From contig NZ_SBFF01000005.1 of the NCBI RefSeq assembly GCF_004151485.1, forward strand, positions 219,001 through 283,000: a stretch of 64,000 bases of DNA, written 5' to 3'. The position numbers were made by a program, and so were the translations under genes. Positions 51,537-61,197 of the stretch are shown piece by piece (the stretch's first letter is position 1; each line of letters opens with the position of its first letter). The notes below the pieces were generated by a model that ran no database searches, was not told where the DNA came from, and saw nothing but the letters and a program-made list of their open reading frames with translations. This stretch comes from Sphingosinicella sp. CPCC 101087 (GTDB lineage: Bacteria; Pseudomonadota; Alphaproteobacteria; Sphingomonadales; Sphingomonadaceae).

Positions 51537-52634
51537 TCAGATAGCGGCCGCCGGTTCGTTCGGCCCTTCCGGCCCCTCCGCTTCCTCATGATCGTCGACG
51601 GATTTCTGCTCGAGGGCCGCCTTGAGCATGGCGACCAGGGGATCGGCGAGCGCGAGGCCGAGCAGGCCGAACAGGGCGCCGAAGATGAGCTGGGCGCCGA
51701 GCACGAGGGCGGGCGCGAGGTCGACCGTCTTGCGGGCGACGTAGGGGACGATCAGATAGCCATCGACGACCTGGACGATGGCGTAGACGGCAATGGCCCA
51801 GATTCCGGTCTGGAAGCCCGCGCTGAAGCCGACCAGCACGATCAGCACGCCCGAGATGATCGCGCCGATATTGGGCAGGAAGGCGAGCAGCCCGGTCAGC
51901 AGGCCGAGCAGCGCCGCCATCGGTACGCCGCCGACGGTCAGCAGGACCCATGTGCCGATTCCCTCGACCGCCATGCCGAGCAGCCGTCCCGCCATCAGCC
52001 GCCGCAGCGTACTGCCGACCCGGTCCGACGTGCGGTAGAAGCGCTCGCGCGTTTCGCTCGGCAGCATCCACGCGATGCCCCGTTCGTAGAGGTTGGGCTC
52101 GGCGGCGATGAAGAGGCCGATGACGACGATCATGACCAGATTGGTCAGTCCGCCCAGGGCGGTGCTGACCGCCGACGTGAGCCGTCCGAGCGAACTCAGG
52201 GCCTGCTGCATCAGCTGCTGCGGCTCGATCGACCGGACGCCGAGACCGTAGGTGGCGCCGATTTCCAGCAGGCGACTGATCTGGTCGGCGATGATGTCGC
52301 GAAGGGTGGCCGCCTGCGCGGCGAGCTGCACGCCCGCCAGCCATACCGTGCCGGCGAGGAAGGCGAGCGCCGCCAGAGCGACGATCAGCAGCCGCCAGCC
52401 GCGGGCGATCGGCAACACCCGCCCGAGCAGCCGCGTACCGCCGTCGAGGATCGCCGCGAAAACGATCCCGCCGAAGATGAGGAGCAGGGGCTGGGCGAGG
52501 AAGATGATGGCGAGGATCGCCAAGCCCATGGCGAACCAGACACTAGCTCGCTTGAGCTCGTGACGGATCAGCGGATCGCGCAGTTCCGACGGCCCCAGCG
52601 GCTGCGAGCCGGCCGGAGACGCCTCGTCCTTCAC
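51537..52634 (-). CDS. AI-2E family (PF01594) permease
   Basis: The 365-residue membrane protein has about eight helices and the family's long central loop (ATLRDIIADQISRLLEIGATYGLG). The second half has GLTNLVMIVVIGLFIAAEPNLYERGIAWMLP, then GVPMAALLGLLTGLLAFLPNIGAIISGVLIV and DGYLIVPYVARKTVDLAPALVL. AI-2E proteins include TqsA-like exporters and Na+/H+ carriers; the substrate here is unknown. Its GTG start overlaps the lepB stop (GTGA), so it is the last gene of the pyrE-to-lepB run. Confidence 0.9.
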   Translation of the reverse strand: MKDEASPAGSQPLGPSELRDPLIRHELKRASVWFAMGLAILAIIFLAQPLLLIFGGIVFAAILDGGTRLLGRVLPIARGWRLLIVALAALAFLAGTVWLAGVQLAAQAATLRDIIADQISRLLEIGATYGLGVRSIEPQQLMQQALSSLGRLTSAVSTALGGLTNLVMIVVIGLFIAAEPNLYERGIAWMLPSETRERFYRTSDRVGSTLRRLMAGRLLGMAVEGIGTWVLLTVGGVPMAALLGLLTGLLAFLPNIGAIISGVLIVLVGFSAGFQTGIWAIAVYAIVQVVDGYLIVPYVARKTVDLAPALVLGAQLIFGALFGLLGLALADPLVAMLKAALEQKSVDDHEEAEGPEGPNEPAAAI

Positions 52635-53557
52635 CGCGCCTCGGCTGCGGGCTCGATCCGATCGGGATGGAGCGAGCTGCCGGCGCGGCCGCCGCGGAGC
52701 GCCGTGAACCAGCTGATCGGATTGAAATAGCTCGAACTGCCGTCCAGCGAGAAGGTGATGAACTCGGCGCGGCCGCCGACATTCTCCCAGGGAACCGGCC
52801 CGCCCAGGCCCTGCTCGCGGGTCGGAAAGCGGCTGTCCGCGCTATGGTCCCGATTGTCGCCCATCAGGAAGACGTGACCCGGCGGGATGGTGGTGCGGGG
52901 AAAATCGTCCCCGGGGGAGTAGCCGACGTCGATCGTGTCGTAGAAGCGGCCATTGGGGAGATGTTCGCGAACGATCGGCAGCCGGCAATACATGCGCCCG
53001 TCCTCGCCGCGCACGAGATGGTTGCTGAAGCCGTCCGGTGTGCAGGGCAGGTTGGCGTCGACCGGGAACATGGCGGGCGGCCGCGGCTCGTGGCGCAGCT
53101 GCTGCCCGTTCAGATAGACGTCGCCCTCGATCAGCTCGATCGTGTCGCCCGGCAGGCCGATCACCCGCTTGATATAGTCGGAATTCTGACCCGGCGGCGT
53201 GGCGATGACGATGTCGCCGCGCTCGGGCATCCGGCCCCACAGCCGGCCCTCCGTAGGCGGGAAGATGTGGAAGGAAGGCGAAACCCAGGACCAGCCATAG
53301 GGATATTTGCTCACCACCAGCCGGTCCCCCTTCAGCAGCACCGGCATCATCGATTCCGACGGGATGTAGAAGGGCTTCGCGATGAAGCTGTGGAAGGCGA
53401 GCACGGCCAGGATGAGCCAGAAGATCGCCTTGATCTCCGCCCACCAGTCGGTGCCCTTCCTCGCCGGTCTTGTCGTGTCGGCGGGCGGCGATTCGCTCGG
53501 TTCGCGCGGATCCCCGGGGGCGGTGTCGGCCGCGTCGATGCGGTCGCGATCGGTCAA
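52631..53557 (-). CDS. lepB: Signal peptidase I
   Basis: The 308-residue protein has an N-terminal anchor near residues 42-60. The catalytic Ser69 lies in PSESMMP, Lys130 in [12 protein letters not shown], and [14 protein letters not shown] is box E. It cleaves signal peptides from exported proteins. The start is a rare TTG at 53557 that overlaps the acpS stop (TTGA), with GAGGAG just upstream inside acpS. The AI-2E gene then overlaps its own stop. Translation of acpS, lepB and the permease is therefore probably coupled. Confidence 0.95.
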   Translation of the reverse strand: MTDRDRIDAADTAPGDPREPSESPPADTTRPARKGTDWWAEIKAIFWLILAVLAFHSFIAKPFYIPSESMMPVLLKGDRLVVSKYPYGWSWVSPSFHIFPPTEGRLWGRMPERGDIVIATPPGQNSDYIKRVIGLPGDTIELIEGDVYLNGQQLRHEPRPPAMFPVDANLPCTPDGFSNHLVRGEDGRMYCRLPIVREHLPNGRFYDTIDVGYSPGDDFPRTTIPPGHVFLMGDNRDHSADSRFPTREQGLGGPVPWENVGGRAEFITFSLDGSSSYFNPISWFTALRGGRAGSSLHPDRIEPAAEAR

Positions 53558-53967
53558 GTTAAACGCTCCTCGGACTCGGCGGTGATGACGACGACGGCCA
53601 GCGCGAACGGGTGGTCGTCGGTCATCGTGAGATGGATGCGAGCGACGTGGCCCGCCGGGGTGATGGCGTCAAGCCTCTCGCGCGCGCCGCCGGTCAGCTC
53701 CAGCGTCGGCTGGCCCGAAGGCAGGTTGACCACCCCTATGTCGCGCATGAAGACGCCGCGCTTGAAGCCGGTGCCGACCGCCTTCGAGAATGCTTCCTTG
53801 GCCGCGAAGCGCTTGGCGTAGGTGCCCGCCCGGGTGAACGGCCGCCGCTCCGCCCTTGCGCGTTCCGCGTCGGTGAAGACGCGGGCGATGAAGCGATCTC
53901 CGAACCGTACGAGCGACTTCTGGATCCGCTCGATATTGCACAGGTCCGAGCCGAGGCCGATGATCAT
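53554..53967 (-). CDS. acpS: Holo-[acyl-carrier-protein] synthase
   Basis: The 137-residue protein shows [12 protein letters not shown] with metal-binding Asp8 and [14 protein letters not shown] with Glu58, at the same positions as in E. coli AcpS. It moves 4'-phosphopantetheine from CoA to acyl carrier protein. GGAG lies 6 bp before the ATG at 53967. The gene is separated from pdxJ by a palindromic repeat element and overlaps lepB at its end. The gene order pdxJ-acpS-lepB is conserved in alphaproteobacteria. Confidence 0.95.
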   Translation of the reverse strand: MIIGLGSDLCNIERIQKSLVRFGDRFIARVFTDAERARAERRPFTRAGTYAKRFAAKEAFSKAVGTGFKRGVFMRDIGVVNLPSGQPTLELTGGARERLDAITPAGHVARIHLTMTDDHPFALAVVVITAESEERLT

Positions 53968-53984
53968 GACGGCTCCGACAGGCC

Positions 53985-54067
53985 GTCACCCCAGCGAAAG
54001 CTGGGGCCCAAGCTGAGTCCGTGTGGGATGATGCGGGCGCATGGATCCCGGCTTTCGCTGGGACGAC
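53985..54067. repeat. Intergenic palindromic element (REP/BIME-like)
   Basis: An 83-bp element lies between pdxJ and acpS. One end folds as CCCCAGC-GAAA-GCTGGGG; the other as CCCGGC-TTTC-GCTGGG with one G-T pair. The ends are inverted copies: GTCACCCCAGCGAAAGC against the reverse complement GTCGTCCCAGCGAAAGC (15 of 17). Similar elements are common in sphingomonad genomes. Here it would be part of the pdxJ-acpS transcript. Confidence 0.8.
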
Positions 54068-54082
54068 GGAAAAGGAGGCGCC

Positions 54083-54814
54083 TCAACCCCGTGCCTCGTC
54101 CATCAGCGCACGCATCTGCGCGACGCTCGCCTCGAGGCCGGTAAAGATCGCCTCGCCGATCAGGAAATGTCCGATATTGAGCTCGGCGATCTGCGGGATG
54201 GCGGCGACCGGCGCGACATTCTCGAAGGTGAGGCCGTGTCCGGCATGGGGCTCGATGCCGTTCCTCACCGCAAGCGCGGCGGCGTCGGCGATACGACGCA
54301 GCTCCGCCGCGCGCGCTTCGCCGTCGACATGAGCATAGCGGCCGGTGTGGAATTCCACGACCGGCGCACCGAGGCGCATCGCCGCCTCCACCTGCGCCGG
54401 ATCGGGTTCTATGAACAGGCTGACGCGGACGCCTGCGGCACCGAGCCGATCCACGTAATAAGCGAGCTGGTCGTGCTGCCCCGCCGCGTCGAGACCGCCT
54501 TCCGTGGTCCGCTCTTCCCTCTTCTCGGGCACGATGCAGGCGGCGTGCGGGCGGTGGCGCAGCGCGATGTCGAGCATCTCCCCGGTCGCCGCCATTTCGA
54601 GGTTGAGCGGTATTTGCAGCTTCGCCATCAGCCGGTCGATATCCGCGTCCGTGATGTGGCGCCGGTCCTCGCGCAGATGAGCGGTGATTCCGTCGGCGCC
54701 GGCCGCCGCGGCGGCGAAGGCGGCGCGGACCGGATCGGGATGATCGCCGCCGCGCGCGTTCCTTATGGTCGCGACATGGTCGATATTGACCCCCAGGCGG
54801 AGGTGGGCCGACAT
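54083..54814 (-). CDS. pdxJ: Pyridoxine 5'-phosphate synthase
   Basis: The 243-residue protein opens [24 protein letters not shown], the PdxJ phosphate-binding signature. Next come [18 protein letters not shown] and the C-terminal [33 protein letters not shown]. It condenses 3-amino-2-oxopropyl phosphate with 1-deoxyxylulose 5-phosphate in vitamin B6 synthesis. The start lies 6 bp after the pyrE stop. An 83-bp palindromic element separates it from acpS. Confidence 0.97.
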   Translation of the reverse strand: MSAHLRLGVNIDHVATIRNARGGDHPDPVRAAFAAAAAGADGITAHLREDRRHITDADIDRLMAKLQIPLNLEMAATGEMLDIALRHRPHAACIVPEKREERTTEGGLDAAGQHDQLAYYVDRLGAAGVRVSLFIEPDPAQVEAAMRLGAPVVEFHTGRYAHVDGEARAAELRRIADAAALAVRNGIEPHAGHGLTFENVAPVAAIPQIAELNIGHFLIGEAIFTGLEASVAQMRALMDEARG

Positions 54815-54820
54815 TCTCGA

Positions 54821-55405
54821 TCAGGCCGCCTTGCGGCTTCCCGGCTTCACCGCCGGGATGTCCGCCAGCTCCGGCGGCAGGGCGTCTGCGGGATAGGTCG
54901 GGACCGTGACCGTCGCCAGGGTGAAGAAGGGACGGCCGAGGTCGGCCGCGCCGGCCGACCGATCGACCAGGGCCGCTGCCGCGACGACCTCGCCGCCCGC
55001 GGCCTCCACCGCCTCGATCGCTTCGCGGGACGAGAGGCCGGTGGTGACGACGTCCTCGACGAGCAGGACCTTCTGGCCCGGCCGGACCTCGAAGCCGCGC
55101 CGAAGCTCGAAGCGGCCGGTGGGACGTTCGACGAAGATCGCCTCCACGCCGAGCGCCCGTCCCATTTCGTGACCGATGATCACGCCGCCCATCGCCGGAG
55201 AGACGACCAGCTCGATCTGGCTGCGCAGATCGCGCGGGATCGAAGCGGCCAGCGCCGTCGCCAGCCGCGAAGCCCGCATCGGATCCATCAGGACCCGAGC
55301 GCATTGCAGGTAGCGGCTGCTGTGCAGCCCCGAGGACAGGATGAAATGCCCTTCGAGCAGCGCGCCGGCGGCGCGGAATTCCGCGAGGACTTCCTCTTCG
55401 TTCAT
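54821..55405 (-). CDS. pyrE: Orotate phosphoribosyltransferase
   Basis: The 194-residue enzyme has [18 protein letters not shown] (orotate/PRPP pocket), [27 protein letters not shown] and the PRPP-binding loop [21 protein letters not shown]. It makes orotidine 5'-phosphate in pyrimidine synthesis. The frame is open to 55465, but ATG 55405 ([10 protein letters not shown]) is the family start. It is first in the minus-strand run with pdxJ, acpS, lepB and the AI-2E gene, and shares the 297-bp upstream gap with the cox cluster. Confidence 0.96.
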   Translation of the reverse strand: MNEEEVLAEFRAAGALLEGHFILSSGLHSSRYLQCARVLMDPMRASRLATALAASIPRDLRSQIELVVSPAMGGVIIGHEMGRALGVEAIFVERPTGRFELRRGFEVRPGQKVLLVEDVVTTGLSSREAIEAVEAAGGEVVAAAALVDRSAGAADLGRPFFTLATVTVPTYPADALPPELADIPAVKPGSRKAA

Positions 55406-55606
55406 TGCGCTTCCCGGATCATGGCCCGCCGACCGCCTGATAGGGAAGCCACCGCCGCGCATCAAGCGTCCAGGATCCGTGCCCGACCCGGCCCGCGCGA
55501 ATCGGCGTTGCGCGAAAAAATCCCCAAGATTTCATGGATGTGCAGTGGGAATCCCGCTAGAAACCGGGCGCTTTTCCCCCTTGCCGCATAAGGCGGCGCA
55601 ACATGC

Positions 55607-55635
55607 TTGAGGGACGGGAGGAGCCTGCCTATAAG
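55607..55635 (+). promoter_or_regulatory. Sigma-70-like promoter for the cox cluster
   Basis: TTGAGG at 55607-55612 and TATAAG at 55630-55635 are exactly 17 bp apart, 69 bp before the ctaC start, in the gap between divergent pyrE and ctaC. The match is good for this GC-rich background. Confidence 0.65.
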
Positions 55636-55704
55636 GCGCCCCGTCGCGCCGGCCCGGCGCTCGAATCCACCTGCCGTATTCGCCTGCGGCTCACAGGGGT
55701 TTAG

Positions 55705-56847
55705 ATGAGAACGCTTTTCAAGCTCTTCGCCATTGCCGCTGCCCTGGGGCTCGCCCCGGCTGCGGCGCTAGGCCAGGCTGCCGCGCCGACTCAGGCGCCG
55801 CCGGCCCTCCAGCCGGCCGCAACGCCGACCGACTCGATCAGCGCCCAGTCGCAGGCCCAGCCGGCGCAGCCGGAGCAGTCGAGCGATCCCGCTTTGGCCC
55901 CGACCATCTCGACCGAGGAACCGAGCGACGCCCAGGTGGCCGAGTCGGTCACCTTCGCCAGCTCTGCCCGGTCCGAGATCGGCGTGGGCCAGCCCGACGG
56001 CCGGGCGGCGCTCCAGGACCAGTTCACGCCGATCGGCGAGGAAGCGGCCTGGTTCCACAACGTCATCCTGATGCCGGCCATCACGGCCATCACGCTGCTG
56101 GTCCTGGTCCTGCTCGCCTGGGTGATCATCCGCTATCGCCGCGCCGCCAATCCGACGCCGTCGCGCACCACCCACAACACGCTTCTCGAAGTGGCGTGGA
56201 CGCTGGTGCCGGTGCTCATCCTGGTGGTGATCGCGGTGCCTTCGATCCGGCTGCTCGCCCACCAGTATTCGCCGCCCCAGGCGGACATCACGGTCAAGGC
56301 GATCGGCAACCAATGGTATTGGGAGTATGAATATCCCGATCTTGGCGTCCAGCTCGTCTCCAACATGCTCGAGGACGAGCAGGCCCAGGCCCGCGGCGAG
56401 CCGCGCCAGCTCGCGGTCGACGAGCGGATGGTGGTTCCGGCCGGAGCGACGGTGAAGGTGATCGTCACGTCGAACGACGTCATCCACGCCTGGGGAGTCC
56501 CGGCCTTCTGGACCAAGATCGACGCGGTTCCCGGAAGGCTGAACGAGACCTGGTTCAAGACGGACCGGCCCGGCATCTATTACGGCGTCTGCTACGAGCT
56601 TTGCGGCGTGCGTCACGGCTATATGCCTATCGCCGTCGAGGTCGTCCCGCCCGAGCAGTTCGCGGCCTGGGTCGCCTCCAAGGGCGGTACCATGCCCGGC
56701 GCGGCTCCCGCCCAACCGGCAGCCGCGGCGCAGCCGGCGGTCGCGGCCGGTGAGGCCACCGAGGCGACGCCCGCTCCCTCCAATACCGTCGAAGCTCCGG
56801 CGCAGCAGGCGCCGGTGCTCTCGCGCGAAAGCACCCAGACCGAATAA
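55705..56847 (+). CDS. ctaC: Cytochrome c oxidase subunit II
   Basis: The 380-residue protein has a signal peptide, a long Ala/Pro/Gln-rich linker and two membrane helices (about residues 125-190). The CuA site is complete: His261, Cys296, Glu298, Cys300 and His304, in HAWGVPAFWTK and YELCGVRHGYMP. QWYWEYEYPD is the electron-entry aromatic patch. The C-terminal Ala/Pro tail is also longer than usual. It accepts electrons from cytochrome c. GGGG lies upstream, and ctaD follows after 15 bp. Confidence 0.96.
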   Translation: MRTLFKLFAIAAALGLAPAAALGQAAAPTQAPPALQPAATPTDSISAQSQAQPAQPEQSSDPALAPTISTEEPSDAQVAESVTFASSARSEIGVGQPDGRAALQDQFTPIGEEAAWFHNVILMPAITAITLLVLVLLAWVIIRYRRAANPTPSRTTHNTLLEVAWTLVPVLILVVIAVPSIRLLAHQYSPPQADITVKAIGNQWYWEYEYPDLGVQLVSNMLEDEQAQARGEPRQLAVDERMVVPAGATVKVIVTSNDVIHAWGVPAFWTKIDAVPGRLNETWFKTDRPGIYYGVCYELCGVRHGYMPIAVEVVPPEQFAAWVASKGGTMPGAAPAQPAAAAQPAVAAGEATEATPAPSNTVEAPAQQAPVLSRESTQTE

Positions 56848-56862
56848 GGCGGCCAGACAGAT

Positions 56863-58536
56863 ATGACCGACACCACCGCTAACGCCGCCCATTTCGAGGC
56901 CAGCGCAAGCCACGCGCATCACGATGCGGACCACAAGCCGGGCTTCTTCGCTCGCTGGTTCATGTCGACCAACCACAAGGATATCGGGACGCTCTACCTG
57001 ATCTTCGCGATCATCGCGGGGATCATCGGCGGCACCATTTCCGGCCTGATGCGCTGGGAGCTGGCCGAACCCGGCATCCAGTATCTCGAAGCCTGGGCGG
57101 GTGTCATGAGTCCCGGCGCGACCTTCGACGAAGGCCTCCATCTGTGGAACGTGCTGATCACGGCGCATGGCCTCATCATGGTGTTCTTCATGGTGATGCC
57201 GGCGATGATCGGCGGATTCGGCAACTGGTTCGTCCCGCTCATGATCGGCGCGCCCGACATGGCCTTCCCGCGGATGAACAACATCTCCTTCTGGCTGCTG
57301 CCGCCGGCCTTCATCATGCTCCTGGGCTCGGCCTTCGTTCCCGGCGGCAACGGCCTCGGCGCGGGCGTCGGCTGGACGGTCTATGCGCCGCTGTCGACCA
57401 GCGGATCGAGCGGACCCGCGGTCGACATGGCGATCTTCGCGCTCCACCTTGCGGGCGCCTCGTCGATCCTCGGCGCTATCAACTTCATCACCACCATCTT
57501 CAACATGCGGGCGCCGGGCATGACCCTGCACAAGATGCCGCTGTTCGTCTGGTCGGTGCTGGTCACCGCCTTCCTGCTGCTGCTGGCGCTGCCGGTGCTG
57601 GCCGGCGCGATCACCATGCTGCTGACCGACCGCAACTTCGGCACCCACTTCTTCGACGCGGCGGGCGGAGGCGACCCGGTCCTCTACCAGCACCTGTTCT
57701 GGTTCTTCGGCCATCCCGAGGTCTACATCATGATCCTGCCGGGCTTCGGCATGATCAGCCACATCGTCGCCACGTTCAGCCGCAAGCCGGTGTTCGGCTA
57801 TCTCGGCATGGCCTATGCGATGGTCGCGATCGGCGTGATCGGCTTCGTCGTGTGGGCGCACCACATGTTCACGGTCGGCATGGACGTGAACACCAAGATG
57901 TACTTCACGGCGGCCACGATGGTGATCGCGGTGCCGACCGGCATCAAGATCTTCAGCTGGATCGCCACCATGTGGGGCGGCTCGCTGACCTTCCAGACGC
58001 CGATGCTGTGGGCGCTGGGCTTTATCTTCATGTTCACCGTGGGCGGCGTCACCGGCGTCGTGCTCGCCAATGGCGGCATCGACACCTACATGCACGACAC
58101 CTATTATGTGGTGGCCCACTTCCACTATGTGCTGTCGCTCGGAGCCGTCTTCTCGCTGTTCGCGGGCTGGTACTACTGGTTCGGCAAGATGTGGGGCCGG
58201 CAGTATAACGAGTTTCTCGGTCAGCTCCATTTCTGGCTGTTCTTCGTCGGCGTGAACATCGTCTTCTTCCCGATGCACTTCCTCGGAATGGACGGCATGC
58301 AGCGGCGCGTGCCCGATTATACCGACGCGTTCGCGTCCTGGAACGAGATCGTCTTCTACGGCTTCCTGCTGGTGATCGCCGGCATGGCGGTGTTCTTCAT
58401 CAACATCTTCTGGTCGCTGTTCGCGGGCAAGAAGATGCCGGACAATCCGTGGGGCGAGGGGGCGACGACGCTGGAATGGACCCTGTCCAGCCCGCCGCCG
58501 TTCCACCAGTTCGAGACGCTGCCGAAGATCGACTGA
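56863..58536 (+). CDS. ctaD: Cytochrome c oxidase subunit I (aa3)
   Basis: The 557-residue protein has 12 membrane helices and all catalytic ligands: His284 cross-linked to Tyr288 in GHPEVY, the CuB pair His333-His334, and heme ligands His419 and His421 in [13 protein letters not shown] carries the K-channel Lys. It reduces O2 to water and pumps protons. The numbering is 8 above the Paracoccus protein, consistent with a longer N-terminus. It follows ctaC by 15 bp; a 114-bp gap with two hairpins leads to ctaB. Confidence 0.98.
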   Translation: MTDTTANAAHFEASASHAHHDADHKPGFFARWFMSTNHKDIGTLYLIFAIIAGIIGGTISGLMRWELAEPGIQYLEAWAGVMSPGATFDEGLHLWNVLITAHGLIMVFFMVMPAMIGGFGNWFVPLMIGAPDMAFPRMNNISFWLLPPAFIMLLGSAFVPGGNGLGAGVGWTVYAPLSTSGSSGPAVDMAIFALHLAGASSILGAINFITTIFNMRAPGMTLHKMPLFVWSVLVTAFLLLLALPVLAGAITMLLTDRNFGTHFFDAAGGGDPVLYQHLFWFFGHPEVYIMILPGFGMISHIVATFSRKPVFGYLGMAYAMVAIGVIGFVVWAHHMFTVGMDVNTKMYFTAATMVIAVPTGIKIFSWIATMWGGSLTFQTPMLWALGFIFMFTVGGVTGVVLANGGIDTYMHDTYYVVAHFHYVLSLGAVFSLFAGWYYWFGKMWGRQYNEFLGQLHFWLFFVGVNIVFFPMHFLGMDGMQRRVPDYTDAFASWNEIVFYGFLLVIAGMAVFFINIFWSLFAGKKMPDNPWGEGATTLEWTLSSPPPFHQFETLPKID

Positions 58537-58545
58537 TCGCGTGTG

Positions 58546-58634
58546 CCCTCCCGTCCGCGGGAGGGGAAAGGGGGCTGAGAAGGCATGGCGGCACGCATGC
58601 CCACCCCTGCATCCCCTCCCGCTCGCGGGCGGGG
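58546..58634. repeat. Paired intergenic hairpins between ctaD and ctaB
   Basis: Hairpin one is CCCTCCCG-TCCG-CGGGAGGG (58546-58565, perfect). Hairpin two is CCCCTCCCG-CTCG-CGGGCGGGG (58613-58634, one mismatch). The two share the CCCTCCCG core and frame a 47-bp spacer, as in palindromic intergenic repeats. The second ends 3 bp before AGGAAA, the ctaB ribosome-binding region, so it may also affect ctaB translation or transcript processing. Confidence 0.75.
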
Positions 58635-58650
58635 AGGAAAAGAGCAAAGA

Positions 58651-59559
58651 ATGACGACGACGACCGCAACCCCCCGGACGCTTCCTGCCGAATGGCGGGA
58701 CTTCGTCGAATTGACCAAGCCGAAGGTGATGCGCCTGGTGGTGTTCACCGGCCTGTGCGGTCTGCTCGCCGCGCCGGTGACGATGCACCCCGTCCTCGCC
58801 TTCACCGCCGTCTTGTGCATCGCCCTGGGCGCCGGCGCGGCGGGGGCGCTCAATCAATGGTACGAGTCCGACATCGACGCGGTGATGAAGCGCACCCGGT
58901 CGCGGCCGTTGCCGGCAGGACGAATGGACCGCGAATCCGCTCTGCATTTCGGAGTCGGGCTGGGGATCTTCTCGGTCCTGCTGATGGGATTGGCGACCAA
59001 CTGGTTCGCCGCCGGCGTGCTCGCCGTCTCCATCCTGTTCTATGTCCTGGTCTATACGGTGTGGCTGAAGCGCCGCACGCCGCAGAACATCGTCATCGGC
59101 GGCGCCGCCGGCGCCTTTCCACCCCTGGTGGGCTGGGCCGCGGCGACCGGCCAGGCGGACCTGCTCCCCTTGCTCCTGTTCGCCATCGTCTTCCTGTGGA
59201 CGCCGCCGCATTTCTGGGCGCTGTCGATGTTCGTCCGCTCTGACTATGCGAAAGCGGGCGTGCCGATGCTGCCGGTGGTCGCCGGCGTGGGGGCGACGCG
59301 CGTGCAGATCGTGCTCTACAGCCTGCCGATGGCGGCGGCCGCGGTGGCGCCCTGGCCGCTCGGCCTTGCCGGCGCGGTCTACGGTCTCGCCGCCGTGGCG
59401 TTCAGCCTGATCTTCCTCGCGCTCGCGTTCAGGGTGCTCGTCAACCGTTCCGCCGAGCCGGCGGAGATGAAGCCGGAGAAGCAGCTCTTCGCTTTCTCGA
59501 TCCTGTATCTCTTCGTGCTGTTCGGCGCGCTCGTCGCCGACAAGCTGCTGATGCCATGA
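58651..59559 (+). CDS. ctaB: Protoheme IX farnesyltransferase
   Basis: The 302-residue protein is a UbiA-fold prenyltransferase. [15 protein letters not shown] starts the first helix; [23 protein letters not shown] is the first Asp-rich site; and [24 protein letters not shown] follows. It makes heme O, the precursor of heme A for subunit I. ATG 58651 is used; an open frame begins at 58585 inside the hairpin region. The stop overlaps the ATG of the 44-residue ORF. Confidence 0.95.
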   Translation: MTTTTATPRTLPAEWRDFVELTKPKVMRLVVFTGLCGLLAAPVTMHPVLAFTAVLCIALGAGAAGALNQWYESDIDAVMKRTRSRPLPAGRMDRESALHFGVGLGIFSVLLMGLATNWFAAGVLAVSILFYVLVYTVWLKRRTPQNIVIGGAAGAFPPLVGWAAATGQADLLPLLLFAIVFLWTPPHFWALSMFVRSDYAKAGVPMLPVVAGVGATRVQIVLYSLPMAAAAVAPWPLGLAGAVYGLAAVAFSLIFLALAFRVLVNRSAEPAEMKPEKQLFAFSILYLFVLFGALVADKLLMP

Positions 59560-59690
59560 GCGCGCCCGACCCCGACACCGACGAGATCCGCCGACGTCAG
59601 CGCGCCCGAGCGATCGTGATGGGGCTGGCGCTGGGCGGCTTCGTCATCCTGCTCTATTTCATCACCATTGCGAGGATGGGCGCACAATGA
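59556..59690 (+). CDS. 44-residue single-helix protein in the cox cluster
   Basis: The reading frame overlaps the ctaB stop (ATGA) and its own stop overlaps the ctaG start (ATGA). The product starts [19 protein letters not shown] and then has one membrane helix ([20 protein letters not shown]), ending RMGAQ. Small single-helix proteins (CoxF-like) sit between ctaB and ctaG in many alphaproteobacteria and are thought to help oxidase assembly. The double overlap supports real translation. Confidence 0.85.
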   Translation: MSAPDPDTDEIRRRQRARAIVMGLALGGFVILLYFITIARMGAQ

Positions 59691-60241
59691 GGGCGGATGT
59701 CGCGCATCGGAACGGCCGGACCGCCGCGATCGCGGCGCTCATCGCCATAGCCATGGTCGGCCTCGCCTTCGCGAGCGTGCCGCTCTACCGGATCTTCTGC
59801 CAAGTCACCGGCTTCGCCGGGACGACCCAGCGCGCCGAGGCCGATGCCGTGCCCGGCGCGGTCGGGCGGATGATCAGCGTGCGCTTCGACGCCAATACCT
59901 CGTCGGCTTTGCCCTGGACGTTCGAACCGGTCGACACGCACCGCCGCGTCGCCATCGGGGCGCGCAACATCGCGCTCTACACGGCGCGCAACGAATCGGA
60001 CCGGCCGGTCACCGGCACGGCGACGTTCAACGTGACCCCGACCCAGGCGGGGCAATATTTCTCGAAGATCCAGTGCTTCTGCTTCACCGAGCAGACCCTG
60101 TCGCCGGGCCAGGAAGTGCGCATGCCGGTGATCTTCTTCGTCGACCCGGCGATCCTGGACGATCCGGACGCGCGCGACATCAGCGAGATCACCCTTTCCT
60201 ACACCTTTTACCCCGTGGACCAGCCCGAGGCTGGCAGCTAG
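59687..60241 (+). CDS. ctaG: Cytochrome c oxidase assembly protein CtaG (Cox11)
   Basis: The 184-residue protein has one N-terminal membrane helix (AALIAIAMVGLAFASVPLYRIFCQVTGFAG), with the copper-binding Cys at the end of the helix. IQCFCFTEQTLSPGQE carries the CFCF pair of Cox11. It delivers copper to CuB of subunit I. It is fused translationally with the small upstream ORF by a 4-bp overlap. The ctaE gene follows after 60 bp. Confidence 0.96.
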   Translation: MRADVAHRNGRTAAIAALIAIAMVGLAFASVPLYRIFCQVTGFAGTTQRAEADAVPGAVGRMISVRFDANTSSALPWTFEPVDTHRRVAIGARNIALYTARNESDRPVTGTATFNVTPTQAGQYFSKIQCFCFTEQTLSPGQEVRMPVIFFVDPAILDDPDARDISEITLSYTFYPVDQPEAGS

Positions 60242-60301
60242 AGACCTTCACCGCCGGGCGGCGGCCGCCGACCCGCTGAAAGAGAGAATAGGGACGTAAG
60301 A

Positions 60302-61117
60302 ATGGCCGGAGCGAAGAACCATCCCTACCACATCCTACCGCCCAGCGTGTGGCCGCTGGTCGGCTCCGTGTCGGCGCTGGTGTTGTTCGGCGGGCTCGTC
60401 ATGTGGATGCACGACAATCCGTTCGGCACCTACCTGTTCTTCGCCGGCGTCCTCGGCGTGATCTTCACGATGTTCAGCTGGTGGGCCGACGTGATCCGGG
60501 AGGCGCATTCGGGCGATCACACGCCGATCGTCCAGCTCCACCTGCGCTACGGCATGATCCTGTTCATCGCTTCCGAAGTGATGTTCTTCGTCGCCTGGTT
60601 CTGGGCCTATTTCAACGCAGCGCTCTTTCCGCCGGAGGTCGATGCCGTCGGCGGGGTCTGGCCGCCCGAGGGCATGCATGTCATGGACCCGTTCGGCTGG
60701 CCGCTGCTCAACACCCTGATCCTGCTCTGCTCGGGGACGACCGTCACCTGGGCGCACCATTCGCTGATCCACGGCGACCGGCGCGGCCTCATCAACGGTC
60801 TGTGGGCGACGATCGGGCTCGGCGTCATCTTCACCGGCGTTCAGGCCTACGAGTATCTGCACGCGCCGTTCGGCTTCACCGACAACATCTACACGTCGGC
60901 CTTCTACATGGCGACGGGCTTCCACGGCGCCCATGTCATCATCGGCACGATCTTCCTGATCGTCTGCCTGGCGCGCGCCTACAAGGGACACTTCACCCCG
61001 ACCCAGCATTTCGGCTTCGAGGCGGCCGCCTGGTATTGGCATTTCGTCGACGTCGTCTGGCTGTTCCTGTTCCTGTGCATCTATATCTGGGGCGGCTGGG
61101 GCGCCGAATATCACTAA
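60302..61117 (+). CDS. ctaE: Cytochrome c oxidase subunit III
   Basis: The 271-residue protein has seven membrane helices, starting [33 protein letters not shown]. The signature blocks are [50 protein letters not shown] and [21 protein letters not shown]. Subunit III stabilises the oxidase core and supports proton uptake. It closes the oxidase part of the cluster; a terminator follows 33 bp later. Confidence 0.97.
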   Translation: MAGAKNHPYHILPPSVWPLVGSVSALVLFGGLVMWMHDNPFGTYLFFAGVLGVIFTMFSWWADVIREAHSGDHTPIVQLHLRYGMILFIASEVMFFVAWFWAYFNAALFPPEVDAVGGVWPPEGMHVMDPFGWPLLNTLILLCSGTTVTWAHHSLIHGDRRGLINGLWATIGLGVIFTGVQAYEYLHAPFGFTDNIYTSAFYMATGFHGAHVIIGTIFLIVCLARAYKGHFTPTQHFGFEAAAWYWHFVDVVWLFLFLCIYIWGGWGAEYH

Positions 61118-61150
61118 GCTTCGCCGCGGGCTTCGGCCGGTGAAAATTCC

Positions 61151-61182
61151 GGGGCTCCTGCTGGGAAGCAGGGGCCCCTTTT
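61151..61182 (+). terminator. Rho-independent terminator after ctaE
   Basis: GGGGCTCCTGCT-GGGA-AGCAGGGGCCCC forms a 12-bp stem with one G-T pair, followed by TTTT, between ctaE and the DUF983 gene. It would separate the oxidase genes from DUF983-SURF1, at least in part. Confidence 0.8.
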
Positions 61183-61197
61183 CCCATATGCAAGCCC

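Noticed and set aside
55768-59211. 1147-codon open frame on the minus strand
   Set aside because: It is antisense to ctaC, ctaD and ctaB, which have complete catalytic residues. The antisense product is His/Arg/Asp-rich without any motif.
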